Part shown: piece by piece, positions 30,292-41,444 of the stretch | Layout: each line of letters opens with the position of its first letter | Numbering within the stretch: the first letter of the stretch is position 1 | From: Endomychus coccineus | Taxonomy: Eukaryota; Arthropoda; Insecta; Coleoptera; Endomychidae | Direction of reading: 5' to 3' | Assembly: GCA_958510875.1 (NCBI GenBank) | Contig: OY294068.1 | Coordinates: 194,270,315-194,334,314, forward strand | DNA: 64,000 nucleotides | Program-made: the position numbers and the translations under genes | The notes under the pieces: model-generated | Databases searched by the model: none | What the model saw: only the letters and a program-made list of their open reading frames with translations | What the model was told of the DNA's origin: nothing

Positions 30292-31454
30292 AATGTTACC
30301 CAAAATCGGTCTTGGTCTTGCAGTCTTGGTCTTGTTCTTGCATTTTTGCAAGAGAACAAGACCAAGACCAAGACCCCGTAATTTCAGCAAGACCAAGACC
30401 AAGACCGACCGTGCAAGATTTGAGCAAGAACAAGTCTAAGCCTGCGAGACTCTTGCGTCTTGCAGTTAGGACTGAGTGTCGTTTCAGGGAGCGGACACGC
30501 TTAATTTATGATACAAGAAATTGACACATAGAAAATAAACGAAACAAAATAAAAGAAAGTACTAGTATATAAAATTTTGAAGAAGAAAATAGGCAGAAAA
30601 TAGGAAGACGTAAAGTACAGATATAAATGACTATCAGTGCATTTTCGTTGAAGGGGGAATTTACGCAGTCCGAATAAGTAAATAAAAAATAATATATTAA
30701 ATATAGTATGAAAATAAATAAAAATATGAAAATTATAAAAACGAAAAATAAACTATATAGAATAAAGCGTAATAAAATTATATGTAGTATGTTACCGAGA
30801 AAATGTTTATTTTCTTAATATCTCAAAAGCTACAGACCGAAAAAGAGATCTTACAAACTAATTTGAAATCTAACTTATAATAATAAGGTAGGTATAAGAG
30901 TGAAAAACAGGACGCTACAATGTTATGCGTCTGTACGCCGCATGCGGCATTCTTTGATTTGCGGCGTCAACCTTTAATGAGAGCCGGCACGTGCCAACGC
31001 GGCGCGGTACAAGGCGACACTATCTAAGCGAATGGATTATAAATAATGATATTTATTTCAATTCCAGTCATTCTCAATTGAGCTTTGCTTCGAGTCTAAT
31101 GTAATAATTGTTTTTACTCTAATCCTTGTTGTTTTCGGAAAACTTATCACGTTTACAATTTGACATGAGTGACGAAGATTCAAATAGTTCTAGTCGGAGT
31201 AGTGAGAGTTGGAGTTATAGATCTGAAGACCTAAAAGCAAATTTGATGAGATGTTCGAAATAATTCATGCATCCCAAATTGCTTTGTGTAAACATGAAAA
31301 GGTTGAAATAAAAATGAAAAACAAACACTAATAGGTAATTGCGAGACTTGCGAGAGTCTTGCTGCGAGACCAAGACCAAGACCAGGTGTATTGGCGCAAG
31401 ACCAAGATCAAGACTGGCTAAGTCTCGTCTTGTTCTTGCATTTGGGCAACACTA
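30292..31454 (+). mobile_element. Non-autonomous hAT element, left copy
   Basis: About 1.16 kb. The ends carry TGTTACCCAAAATCGG (left) and TTGCATTTGGGCAACACTA (right), that is, TAGTGTTGCCCAAA-type inverted ends, with subterminal CTTGGT/CAAGAC repeats on both sides. The right end is followed by TACAACTC, half of an 8-bp duplication whose partner lies outside the right copy (34992-34999). A short frame from ATG 31165 (MSDEDSNSSSRSSESWSYRS) is all the coding left. The repeats make an Arg/Gln/Asp/Pro open frame that is not a protein gene. Confidence 0.72.
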
Positions 31455-32269
31455 TACAACTCCATCTCTTCTAAATTAACTAGCTATTTGTCCGTACTGT
31501 GTTTTAAAAATGATAAATAACAAAAATGGGACATACTGAACTAATCAAATTAGAGCCATTACTTTCAAATAATTCAATGAAATTCAAAAGTTTCCTCATT
31601 CAGTAATCAATAAATTTCATTATTTGTTTTCTCAATCTGTAAAAAGGGTTTTAATTAATGAAATTAGTATAAATATGACTTAATGACTGAATATCAGTTC
31701 TACGATTTACAGACTTGGAGTCACGTTTCATGTGAATTATCTCCAGAATAGATCTTTCATAATATTTGGTTTCCTTAGTTAAAATATCAACATTTTTGTG
31801 ATCGAATTAATGGTTATAATCAAAACAGTGCCCCGTTTCAAGACATGAAAGCAAGAAAACTAATAGTTTTCCGAAACCACAATATTGTATCAATTTTTTT
31901 GTAAATCTTTTTGAAAACAAGTGATGAATTTCCCAAATTGGCATTAAATCGTAAGATATTGTGACCCCAAAAAGTCAAATATTCTGACGAAGATCTCTCA
32001 CTGACAAAGAGGCTCTCATGGTAAAATATTCAATCCCTATTTTTTGCTAAAACAATTAATTAATATTTTTGTCACACATACAAGCGTATAATAATATCAT
32101 AACGAAAGAAAAACCCTCAGTTAAGGGCCCCTTGTACCCGGGGGGCCTAGGCAATTCAACCAGCTGGATCGGTGGTAGTTGAGGCACTGAATATTGTAAG
32201 CCCTTTCACCAGTTATTATAAGAACTTCCAACTCATGTGACATTTAGATAAGTGTGTGCCCTCTGCAGT

Positions 32270-33218
32270 TATAAGGGTGAGTCAGTTTTTTTTAGCCAAA
32301 CTGCAACAGGAGATAGAACAAGTGTTTTTAAGAAGAAAAGTTCAATAAACGTATGTCGTAGAAGGCTTCGTTTTCGAGATACAGGGTGTTGAAATTGAAA
32401 AAAAAATTCGTTCTTTGCGAATATCCCCGGAACCGTTTATCGTACAGAAAACAGCTTTTGTAAGCATTTTCCACTCGTAGTAAGTTATGTTCTGTTTGAT
32501 AAAAATTTATTTTTACTCATAATTGGTGAAGATTTTGAAGGGGTAGTGGGTGTTTTCCTCCCCAACTTCTACGCCACTGGAAAAAACGGTTTTGAGACAA
32601 CCATTAGAACCGCCAATATTTTCTACACAAAAAAGGTACTCCTGGTCATAAGCTCTAAAGTTGACCGTTTTCGAGAAAAATCAACTTTTATGTTGAAAAA
32701 CATGGTCAATCCTTTGATTTTGTTACTTGTTCTACTTGTTTGAATAAATTTCGTCTAATCTAATTAGTAAGAATTAACCTTGTTTTTCAATATAAAAGTT
32801 GATTTTTCTCGAAAACGGTCAACTTTAGAGCTTATGACCAGAAGTACCTTTTTTTGTGTAGAAAACATTTCCGGTTCTAACGGTTGTCTCAAAACCATTT
32901 TTTTTCCCAGTGGCGTAGAAGTTGGGGAGAAAAACACCCACTACCCCTTCAAAATCTTCATCAATTATGAGTAAAAAAAAAATTTTCATCACACAGAACA
33001 TAGCTTACTATGAGTAGAAAATGCTTACAAAAGCTGGTTTCAGTACGATAAACGGTTCCGGAGATATTCGCAAAAAACGAAATTTTGTTTTCAATTTCAA
33101 CACCCTGTATCTCGCAAACGAAGCCTTCTACGACATACGTTTATTGAACTTTTCTTCTTAAAAACACTTGTTCTATCTCCTGTTGCAGTTTGGCTAAAAA
33201 AAACTGACTCACCCTTAT
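32270..33218. mobile_element. Foldback element at the palindrome centre
   Basis: Inverted arms of about 440 bp starting AAGGGTGAGTCAGTTTTTTT and ending AAAAAACTGACTCACCCTT. The internal parts AACACCCACTACCCC and the CTCGAAAACGGTCAACTTTA block are inverted as well. No transposase. An extra piece of its arm is at 30172-30291. Confidence 0.75.
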
Positions 33219-33835
33219 AACTGCAGAGGGCACACACTTATCTAAATGTCACATGAGTTGGAAGTTCTTATAATAACTGGTGAAAGGGCTTACAATATTC
33301 AGTGCCTCAACTACCACCGATCCAGCTGGTTGAATTGCCTAGGCCCCCCGGGTACAAGGGGCCCTTAACTGAGGGTTTTTCTTTCGTTATGATATTATTA
33401 TACGCTTGTATGTGTGACAAAAATATTAATTAATTGTTTTAGCAAAAAATAGGGATTGAATATTTTACCATGAGAGCCTCTTTGTCAGTGAGAGATCTTC
33501 GTCAGAATATTTGACTTTTTGGGGTCACAATATCTTACGATTTAATGCCAATTTGGGAAATTCATCACTTGTTTTCAAAAAGATTTACAAAAAAATTGAT
33601 ACAATATTGTGGTTTCGGAAAACTATTAGTTTTCTTGCTTTCATGTCTTGAAACGGGGCACTGTTTTGATTATAACCATTAATTCGATCACAAAAATGTT
33701 GATATTTTAACTAAGGAAACCAAATATTATGAAAGATCTATTCTGGAGATAATTCACATGAAACGTGACTCCAAGTCTGTAAATCGTAGAACTGATATTC
33801 AGTCGTTAAGTCATATTTATACTAATTTCATTAAC

Positions 33836-34991
33836 AAGACGAGACTTAACCAGTCTTGGTCTTGGTCTTGCGCCAATACACCTGGTCTTGGTCTTGGTCT
33901 TGGTCTCGCAGCAAGAGTCTCGCAAGTCTCGCAATTACCTATTAGTGTTTGTTTTTCATTTTTATTTCAACCTTTTCATGTTTGCACAATTTACACAAAG
34001 CAATTTGGGATGCATGAATTATTTCGAACATCTCATCAAATTTGCTTTTAGGGCTTCAGATCTATAACTCCAACTCTCACTACTCCGACTAGAACTATTT
34101 GAATCTTCGTCACTCATGTCAAATTGTAAACGTGATAAGTTTTCCGAAAACAACAAGGATTAGAGTAAAAACAATTATTACATTAGACTCGAAGGAAAGC
34201 TCAATTGGGAATGACTGAAATTTAAATAAATACTATTACTTATAGTCCATTCGCTTAGATAGTGTCGCCTTGTACCGCGCCGCCTTGGCACGTGCCGGCT
34301 CTCATTAAAGGTTGACGCCGCAAATCAAAGAATGCCGCATGCGGCGTACAGACGCATAACATTGTAGCGTCCTGTTTTTCACTCTTATACCTACCTTATT
34401 ATTATAAGTTAGATTTCAAATTAGTTTGTAAGATCTCTTTTTCGGTCTGTAGCTTTTGAGATATTAAGAAAATAAACATTTTCTCGGTAACATACTACAT
34501 ATAATTTTATTACGCTTTATTCTATATAGTTTATTTTTCGTTTTTATAATTTTCATATTTTTATTTATTTTCATACTATATTTAATATATTATTTTTTAT
34601 TTATTTATTCGGACTGCGTAAATTCCCCCTTCAACGAAAATGCACTGATAGTCATTTATATCTGTACTTTACGTCTTCCTATTTTCTGCCTATTTTCTTC
34701 TTCAAAATTTTGTATACTAGTACTTTCTTTTATTTTGTTTCGTTTATTTTCTATGTGTCAATTTCTTGTATCATAAATTAAGCGTGTCCGCTCCCTGAAA
34801 CGACACTCAGTCCTAACTGCAAGACGCAAGAGTCTCGCAGGCTTAGACTTGTTCTTGCTCAAATCTTGCACGGTCGGTCTTGGTCTTGGTCTTGCTGAAA
34901 TTACGGGGTCTTGGTCTTGGTCTTGTTCTCTTGCAAAAATGCAAGAACAAGACCAAGACTGCAAGACCAAGACCGATTTTGGGCAACACTA
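33836..34991 (-). mobile_element. Non-autonomous hAT element, right copy (inner end deleted)
   Basis: Inverted copy of 30292-31454. The outer end GGGCAACACTA (34981-34991) is intact and followed by GAGTTGTA, the complement of TACAACTC. The inner terminus and its flank (about 205 bp) are missing; CTCGTCTTG runs straight into TTAATGAAA on the minus strand. Confidence 0.75.
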
Positions 34992-34999
34992 GAGTTGTA

Positions 35000-35585
35000 T
35001 TAGCGATTCATTGAAATTTATCTGCAGCTGAGGGGAACCCCTGGATTGCATTTTTAACCCTAAATAGTATTCAAACAGGTACATTTTGCTTATGATTCCG
35101 TTTACTGGTAGCTGGAGGGTTCTTAGTATCTACTTTAATAGTATTTTCAGTAGATAAGGGTGATTGTTTCGTACTTATTAGTGATATAATGTATCTTTAT
35201 CTTGCACAGCAGGTAACTCTTAAGAACTTGTGTGTAATGATGTGGTATATTGAGGTATCTGTATGTGCCAATTAGTTGTGACGAATGTATGTTTATTAAT
35301 ACATCTAGGAATGGAAAAATATGAGCAGTTCCAAGAGTTATCAATCACTGTATCTAAAATTAACCCCGAGAATTTAAAGAATTGTCCAGTCAACCAAGTA
35401 TTTCGTTTCGGAATATTTTTGAACAGGTAAATGGAGATTAATTAGTTTAAAATTAGCAGTACACCATAAAAGAAAACGTTAGCCGATTATCAATATAATT
35501 TATTTTAGTATAGAGACGTTAACTTATTTATCAAAGATTTGTCGCAAATATTTTCCGTCGCTATTTGCTGAGGTTGTTGTAATTT
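35000..35585. other. Intron sequence, no feature recognised
   Basis: AT-rich flank between the palindrome and the Penelope fragment. Confidence 0.4.
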
Positions 35586-35589
35586 GTCT

Positions 35590-36205
35590 GGCTCAAAGGA
35601 ACGTTCAATAATCTGTGAACAAGACTACTCAACGATCCCATTTTATAATTATTTGTTGTACATGAATCTGCTTGAATATATCTACTTTTCTGTGTATGTC
35701 GAATTCCAAAGGGCGACCATATTTGATAATATTAATGTCAAGAAAACGAAGCTGGTTATTCCTTTCTAATTCTACAGTAGATTCAATTGAATCATATTGG
35801 TTATTGAGCGTGTTCAAAAATCTTATAGATAAATTATTTCCTTATAATTGCGGAAATATCATCGACATATCTTTTGAAAATTTATTCAATTTTGAATTTA
35901 AGGAGGTCTTGGGTTCGGCTAGGAAAATATTGGACAGGAAAAGAAAGAGTGGATTGCCCATTGCACTTCTGCTTGTTTGTTTATAGAAATTTTTGTAGGA
36001 TGTAAAATAATTTGGATCTATAAAAAAAGATGTAAAGATCAAATCTTATGAACAGTTTGTATCGGGGATGTTATTGTTAGAAAGCCATTTCTCTAGAATG
36101 TTTATCGACTCAGGGAGTGGGGTGTTTGTGAACAGTGAAATAATATCAAATGAAACTAGGGTATCACGAGGTTCAAGTTTGAGATCTTTCTAGTTTGCAA
36201 AGAAT
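35590..36205 (-). pseudogene. Penelope-like reverse transcriptase fragment
   Basis: Minus strand from 36190: LEPRDTLVSFDIISLFTNTP (palm motif A, catalytic Asp present), LPESINILEKWLSNNNIPD, then FYKQTSRSAMGNPLFLFLSN (motif B; usual SGTAMG reads SRSAMG) and FSKDMSMIFPQL in the place of the YVDD-I turn, so the active site is lost. 35817-35629 continue with STVELERNNQLRFLDINI and EFDIHRKVD (usual LPFLDV...YRKPT). One stop and one frameshift in between. A different, more diverged copy from the remnant at 428-852. Confidence 0.75.
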
Positions 36206-36209
36206 TTTT

Positions 36210-37179
36210 CACAGTTCAATCATAGTTACAGCATTGCAATTGAACAAGAAACCAAAAAATGTCCGATATAACGATAGGTGTGTGCAGTTTCAGCAACAAA
36301 TAGAGTAGAAATAAAAGAAGGAACATACAGGAAAAGTTGGAGCATTGGTATAGTGTCTATTATAAACATGGTAACGCAGTCATTCCCTATTACGTGTTGT
36401 TTGGTTCTCTCGTTGCAGGGGGAATTAGAAAGGGTCTAAATCATAATTCGTTATAAGGTACACAAGATTTATGTCCCGACCAATGTCCATGTTTGTATTC
36501 AGTTATTTGTTAACGCACCATGAATATTTGTAAAGCACACCCTTATTTATTAGCAGAGCCATATTGTTCTGTCATGCATTTAGTTCTAGAATATTTCGTG
36601 TCTCTCTACAAAATAATATACGGATTTTACTTCTGAAGCTAACTTGGTGGTATCATTTCAATTCCAATTTGCTTGGAAGAAAGTAGGATTAACAAAGGCA
36701 AATGTATTCGGTTTTGATAAAATCAAGTTTCTTCAGTCGAACAATAACATATGAGGGGTTTTTTCAAATGAAGTAATTTGGTAAGGTATACCATACCTAA
36801 ATTTCATTAGTCAACTCAAAAAATGAAATCAAGTAAGAATATATTTATAATTCTCTGGATTTTTTATCTTTTTTTCAATTTTTAGGTAAAATTAACATTC
36901 TCGCTATGCCTTTAAATTTCCTAAAAACATATATTCATCAATAAAATGAAGCTCAACCTTCTCAATCCAATTTGTTCAAAAATTATACGAAAACATCTGT
37001 CATTTATTGTTTGATAACGGTTGCAACTATAAAAGAAGATACACTAGTGAATCTATAGCATATATTCGGTTTTTTGTCAGAATAAGAAACTCACCAGCAT
37101 GCTTTTACTGAGCTCAAGAAGTTCAACACTCAAAGACTATTTTCGAATTCTTTTAAAGTGGACTAGAAAATTAACTTAC
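36210..37179. other. Intron 2 sequence next to exon 2
   Basis: No mobile element recognised. AT-rich; could hold regulatory sites because it flanks exon 2. Confidence 0.35.
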
Positions 37180-37419
37180 CTAACAATTTCGTTACTGCCC
37201 CCTGTTGTGTTAGCATGTGTTGGGCAAGGTCATAGTGCCTTAATCCGAACCTGGATAATTCCAGGAATCTCTGTTGGGATACTAGGGATGCCAATGGATG
37301 TCCAGGAGTTGTTGCCACGCTTCCGTACAATTCTCTCAGGGCGGCAGGTCCCAGCGGTGCAGGTACTGAAGAATTTGATCCTGAAGTTGCAATGGAACTT
37401 GTTATTGGTGACGAAGCCA
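37180..37419 (-). CDS. eyg: eyegone/toe-type Pax protein, exon 2
   Basis: 240-nt exon on the minus strand with acceptor TTCTTTTATTTCAG just above 37419 and donor TTAG|GTAAGT at 37179/37180. It starts and ends in phase 1, so it joins exon 1 (G + TG = Val) and exon 3 (G + GT = Gly) without shifting the frame. It encodes 80 residues: Ser-rich ASSPITSSIATSGSNSS, then GPAALRELYGSVATTP, HPLASLVSQQRFLELSRFGL and RHYDLAQHMLTQQGAVTKLL. The last part runs into [13 protein letters not shown] of exon 3 as in insect Eyg proteins, which carry a QHML-QQGAV-KLLG stretch just before the RED domain (from memory of the family). It occupies the place of the PAI subdomain of ordinary Pax proteins and is predicted helical. 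Its role is not known to me. Confidence 0.9.
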
Positions 37420-37740
37420 CTGAAATAAAAGAACGATATTCAAACGATCCTTCAATTCCGTTGCTTATATGTAATTGTAATAGCTCATAGTAAATTCTTA
37501 GGAAATAGGAAATTTTCAATGTTTGTCAAATGTCCAAAAGAGGAAGCGAAAAATTTGTGGTTTTGGTAAACCTCATGGATGATGGATGATGAATGAAACC
37601 GTGTTATAGAACATTTTCGGGGATAAGGGTTCGATTGAACTATGTAGATACATGAGCTGAGCAAATGTGGTACTGCATTTTGGTAAACTTCATGCTATAA
37701 ATTCAATATACAATATGGTGGACTAGCGTTACCATGTTGC
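37420..37740. other. Intron 1 next to exon 2
   Basis: About 320 bp of intron with no recognised element. Confidence 0.35.
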
Positions 37741-37744
37741 TCGT

Positions 37745-37865
37745 GAATATATAACAATCTGTATAGTATTGGGTGATGTGAAGATGCAACCGCAGAAACA
37801 AAGTTGATGCCAATACAGATCCTTGTGGAACACTAGCGTTGATAATGACAGTTATGATTAAATTT
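37745..37865 (-). pseudogene. Short Jockey-like RT fragment
   Basis: The minus strand reads VIINASVPQGSVLASTLFL, RT motif B with PQGSVL intact. Forty codons only; related to 15584-16155 and 28120-28600. Confidence 0.6.
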
Positions 37866-37869
37866 CTAT

Positions 37870-38810
37870 TACACTCTTTTACATTTAGATTAATTTAATT
37901 GATTCTATATAATAATAAAATATTCCTTTCAATTTACTATAATTTCTTCTGAATAATATATTTTATTGTCTTGATGAATAAGAAGAACATGAGAGGAGGT
38001 TTGACAGAAATACAACACGAAAATGCTCTCAATCGTGGGAACACTGGACAGAACTCAGTTTAATATAATAAAAAGAGAAGTTGGATAATAAATATTCTCT
38101 CATAATAAAGCTATTTGAATAAAAAGAGCACATCATTTTTAAAAGTCATAATTCATACGTATAAGTTCTTCAGTAGCTGGAAACCTATTGCGGAGTTTGC
38201 CCGATAAAAATAAATTCAATAAATCAATTAATATTGCAATTATTTAAGTTTTTATGGAATTAAGAAACTCGCGCAATGTTTGTCGTATATTAATTAATAT
38301 TTATAATGCATACAGGTATATTATGCACATTGAATTAAGAGTTGTAAGAACCTGTAAATCTCGATAATTGATATCAATTAACGTTATTATATTCGAGTAA
38401 AAACCGACACAATTAAAATGTCGATACAGATACAAAAATGGTATGACAAATTGCCTCGCCATATAGGTAAGATAGGCTCATTTAAGCATTACTTCGCCGT
38501 GCGAATTAAACCTTTAATTAATGTTTATTTAAACCGCGCAGTTCGGAATATCAATAGGAAATACGCTTTGTAAGATTTTGCTTATTCATAGCTGTCTTTA
38601 CAAGCAATAAAATAGACAGTTTCTTGCCTTTCATCTATATCAAATGAGAAAAATATACTGTAATGGTTAATCAAACACTACGAATTGAAGAATTTTTTTG
38701 TCTGTCCTCTGGGGCGTTTCGAATGGGAGTGAAGAGTATCCCCCACGTCTTCCCCAAGTTGACATTGTCAGGAAATTGTACAAATCGTTAGGCCAAGATC
38801 GGATAAATTC
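37870..38810. promoter_or_regulatory. Repeat-poor AT-rich segment, candidate regulatory
   Basis: 38270-38600 is rich in TTAATTAATATT, AATTGATATCAATT (a 14-bp perfect palindrome at about 38367) and TTTAATTAATG, all homeodomain-like. There is no mobile-element signal. It lies in intron 1, 1 kb upstream of exon 2. Inference only. Confidence 0.25.
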
Positions 38811-38814
38811 AGTG

Positions 38815-38970
38815 ATGGACAAGATTTGTCTTGATCTTGAAAATATTACAATTTTAAAATCTTCTCTTTACTCTTGTTTCGATCACAAAATAAGATCTTG
38901 TCTTTGTTCTTGTCTTGGTTATGCGTTTTAAATCTTGTCTTTGGTTTATCTTGTCTTAGTCTTTTCATAT
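38815..38970. repeat. CTTGTCTT-rich stretch, perhaps a hAT end remnant
   Basis: Degenerate repeats of TCTTG/CTTGTCTT resemble the subterminal repeats of the hAT copies at 30-35 kb. No GTGTTGCCC end was found. Confidence 0.35.
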
Positions 38971-41215
38971 ATGAATATATACCTGCTGCTTTTTTGTCAG
39001 TGTGCAAAGATATTTACCAAGAAATTAGAGAAAAAAGGAACAACTACGTAATCAGAAGACAACCCTAATCTTGACAGTATCTTTAAGACAGGTTTCTGTT
39101 TTCATGTTCAGCTCTTGTGTTAATTTATTAGCATATAGTTTACTTCCAACATCTTTATGTGATACCTGGTGATTTTACGTTGCTACGATTTTCCATATCA
39201 TAACTTACATCGCTCGTTAGGAATAATCCTTCTCCATGGAATTGTTTGAAATTATTATTAAATATCACTTAGCCTAATGGAAGAAGAGGTTCTACCAAAC
39301 TTATCTATTGGAGCCATCTTTATAACTATGATAAATTTGTCTTTTCATGTGGCTTTTGTTCAATTACGTTAGCCTCTATCAATTGTTCTATTATAGACAT
39401 TATCTTGTTGTGATAGCTATTATTACCAGCATACGAGGATGCAACAAGAGGTTCCAGTTTATTTACAATTTCATTTCCGTCATCCCAATAAACGTATTCG
39501 ATCGGTTTCTCATTTATTCAAGAATTTCTGATATATGCATTCCCAGTGTATACCTTAGACCTAGGTTTTTCATAGAATTAATGGTTTCAGTGCATGTTTG
39601 TATTTTACAATGTTTCGTATTCAATCAGCTGGGTTAATCGTCTATGGGCACTAGTCATTTCTCTCTTCTTTCCATCTTCCACACTATAAATGTCAGTTAA
39701 AACATTTGTGAAAATATCAAATTATATAATCATGTAGTACCTTTGAACTTTCATCTTGCGCTTTCGTGGCGGAAATTGCATTAGTACCTCGCATCTAGTC
39801 GTTTTTCACGACAAAAAAGGGATTTACAACTAAATATTCGATTGAATGAACTGTGACTATAGAATTTGGCATTGAACAGCGAAGGTTGTACAAACATCTT
39901 GCTCTTCGCATTTATTATATCATATAAATCAAGTTTCTCCTAAATGTGAAACATTTATGAGGCATAAAAACGCAATTACGTAATATAAAATACTCGCATA
40001 ACTACAACATTTTCATACGCTTAGTTAGTTGAACAGCGTACGCGCAAAGAATATCTATAGAGCGTCGTTTCTTAAAATTCACTAAAACAGAACCAGTCCA
40101 ATCTGCATAAACGACAAAATAACATATCGCTTTTTAAAACCCTCAATTACGCTTTCTTCCAAGAATTAAATTTAAATTAATTACGATCAGAACCATCTGC
40201 GAATAATGAGTTTAATGAAATCTGTTGAAATGTCTTGTTTATGGTATCAAACACATGTCCACGCAGTAATTTGTACCGTATCGACGTATTACATCTTGTA
40301 AATAACGCAAAGAAAGGGAGCATAACACCTGTTTTTGTATTTCTGTATACAGGTAGCTACGCGATAGGGGGTAAATCCATCGTGCTTTACGAAATTAGGT
40401 GTGACTTTACACCTGTAGCATTGTGTAAGAAGATAACTGTTGTGAGAGACTTCCCTTGGAATAATAAATTAATAGGCTTATGGATAATTCATTACATTTC
40501 CTCATGTTTTCCCTAGAAATATATGTATTACCTAGTAACGTGAATTTTGAGGATGCATATTATGAAAAAAAATGGGAATATCGAAATTATTCTATTCATT
40601 TCATTAAGAACGGATAATAGCTATAGTTTTCTCCACTATACGTAATATAAGGGAAATATCATAATTGTGACAAAATAAATTACGGATTTTTGGTTATGTA
40701 TCCGTTTTGAGTATTTCTGAATCGATCTGGACTATTTACAGAAAAATTTAGTACTCTGTGATATCATGGAAGTAAGATTGACTCTATGTCAACGATTTTG
40801 GCAGTATACCTTGTAACATAACATAACATAAAGTACTATGGTCTGTGGTCTGTGATCTGTGGTCCAGTGTGCGGGATGCGCCCACCAATAAAAAGCAACC
40901 TAATCTAGAGTGCAACTAAGTTAAGCGTTCGTGAATCTACTATTTATTAATTAACTACTTATAATTGAACACTATACTTTTAGTTGCATACTAATTAAAT
41001 ATCATAGTTTAGTCACACACCTGAGCGAAATATTGGTTAAATTATACCGTTAACCTTTTGACTGCAGTAAGACCCTTATTATCTTTCGGGCCATAAAAGA
41101 CACCAAACGTACCACCTTTTCGGCAGAGCCGAAGTATATACAAATTTTATTTACCTGCAACTACACCATTTTAAGTAAGTAGAAATAGACCGTCCGGGGG
41201 TATCATATACCTAAT
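38971..41215. other. Intron 1 sequence, no feature recognised
   Basis: AT-rich single-copy-looking DNA. A short CATAACATAACATAA and GGTCTGTGGTCTGTGATCTG repeat lies near 40820-40865. Confidence 0.35.
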
Positions 41216-41218
41216 ACT

Positions 41219-41443
41219 ATGAATAAGAAATTAAAATTTTTATTTTTAGTTCTTATTGGTTTTCCACCGAATGATTTGTGTTATACTAGTGTTAGGATGT
41301 GGCGTCCTTGGGCTTGTTCTGATAGTGGAGCATCTTGTAGCGTCACTTTCAGAAGAAAGCATTCATCTCCCGATGCTAAACAAATAATTAGAAATGTATA
41401 TCAATCTTTGCCAAAAAGAGATTTTCATTCAAGTGATGCTTAA
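41219..41443 (+). other. Unrecognised short open frame
   Basis: 74 codons from ATG, with SSPDAKQIIRNVYQSL, which faintly resembles the N-terminal helix of some DNA-transposon proteins. In another frame VLKPTNRKKRYDSG follows near 41500. I cannot name a family. Confidence 0.2.
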
Positions 41444-41444
41444 G

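Larger units (their letters stand above)
30298..34991. repeat. 4.7-kb imperfect palindrome
   Basis: Arms 30298-32711 and 32776-34991 are inverted copies around an about 60-bp loop. They consist of hAT copy, unique spacer (31455-32269 against about 33218-33835) and half of the foldback element. The outer 210 bp (30312-30524 against 34758-34970) look identical, while 31035-31100 differs from its partner at about 9 of 80 sites and the right arm lacks about 205 bp present at about 31435-31640. Clustered differences and the indel argue that both arms are real rather than one sequence assembled twice. Confidence 0.85.

Noticed and set aside
30312..30524. Identical 70-codon frames at both ends of the palindrome
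   Set aside because: They come from CTTGGT/CAAGAC subterminal hAT repeats; RDQDQDP-like composition is a repeat artefact, not a gene.
30298..34991. Palindrome as a pure assembly artefact
   Set aside because: The arms differ by clustered substitutions and a 205-bp indel, so they are not one sequence read twice. Long reads should still confirm it.
37099..37428. 109-codon plus-strand frame
   Set aside because: It is the antisense shadow of eyg exon 2, which has splice sites and correct phase.
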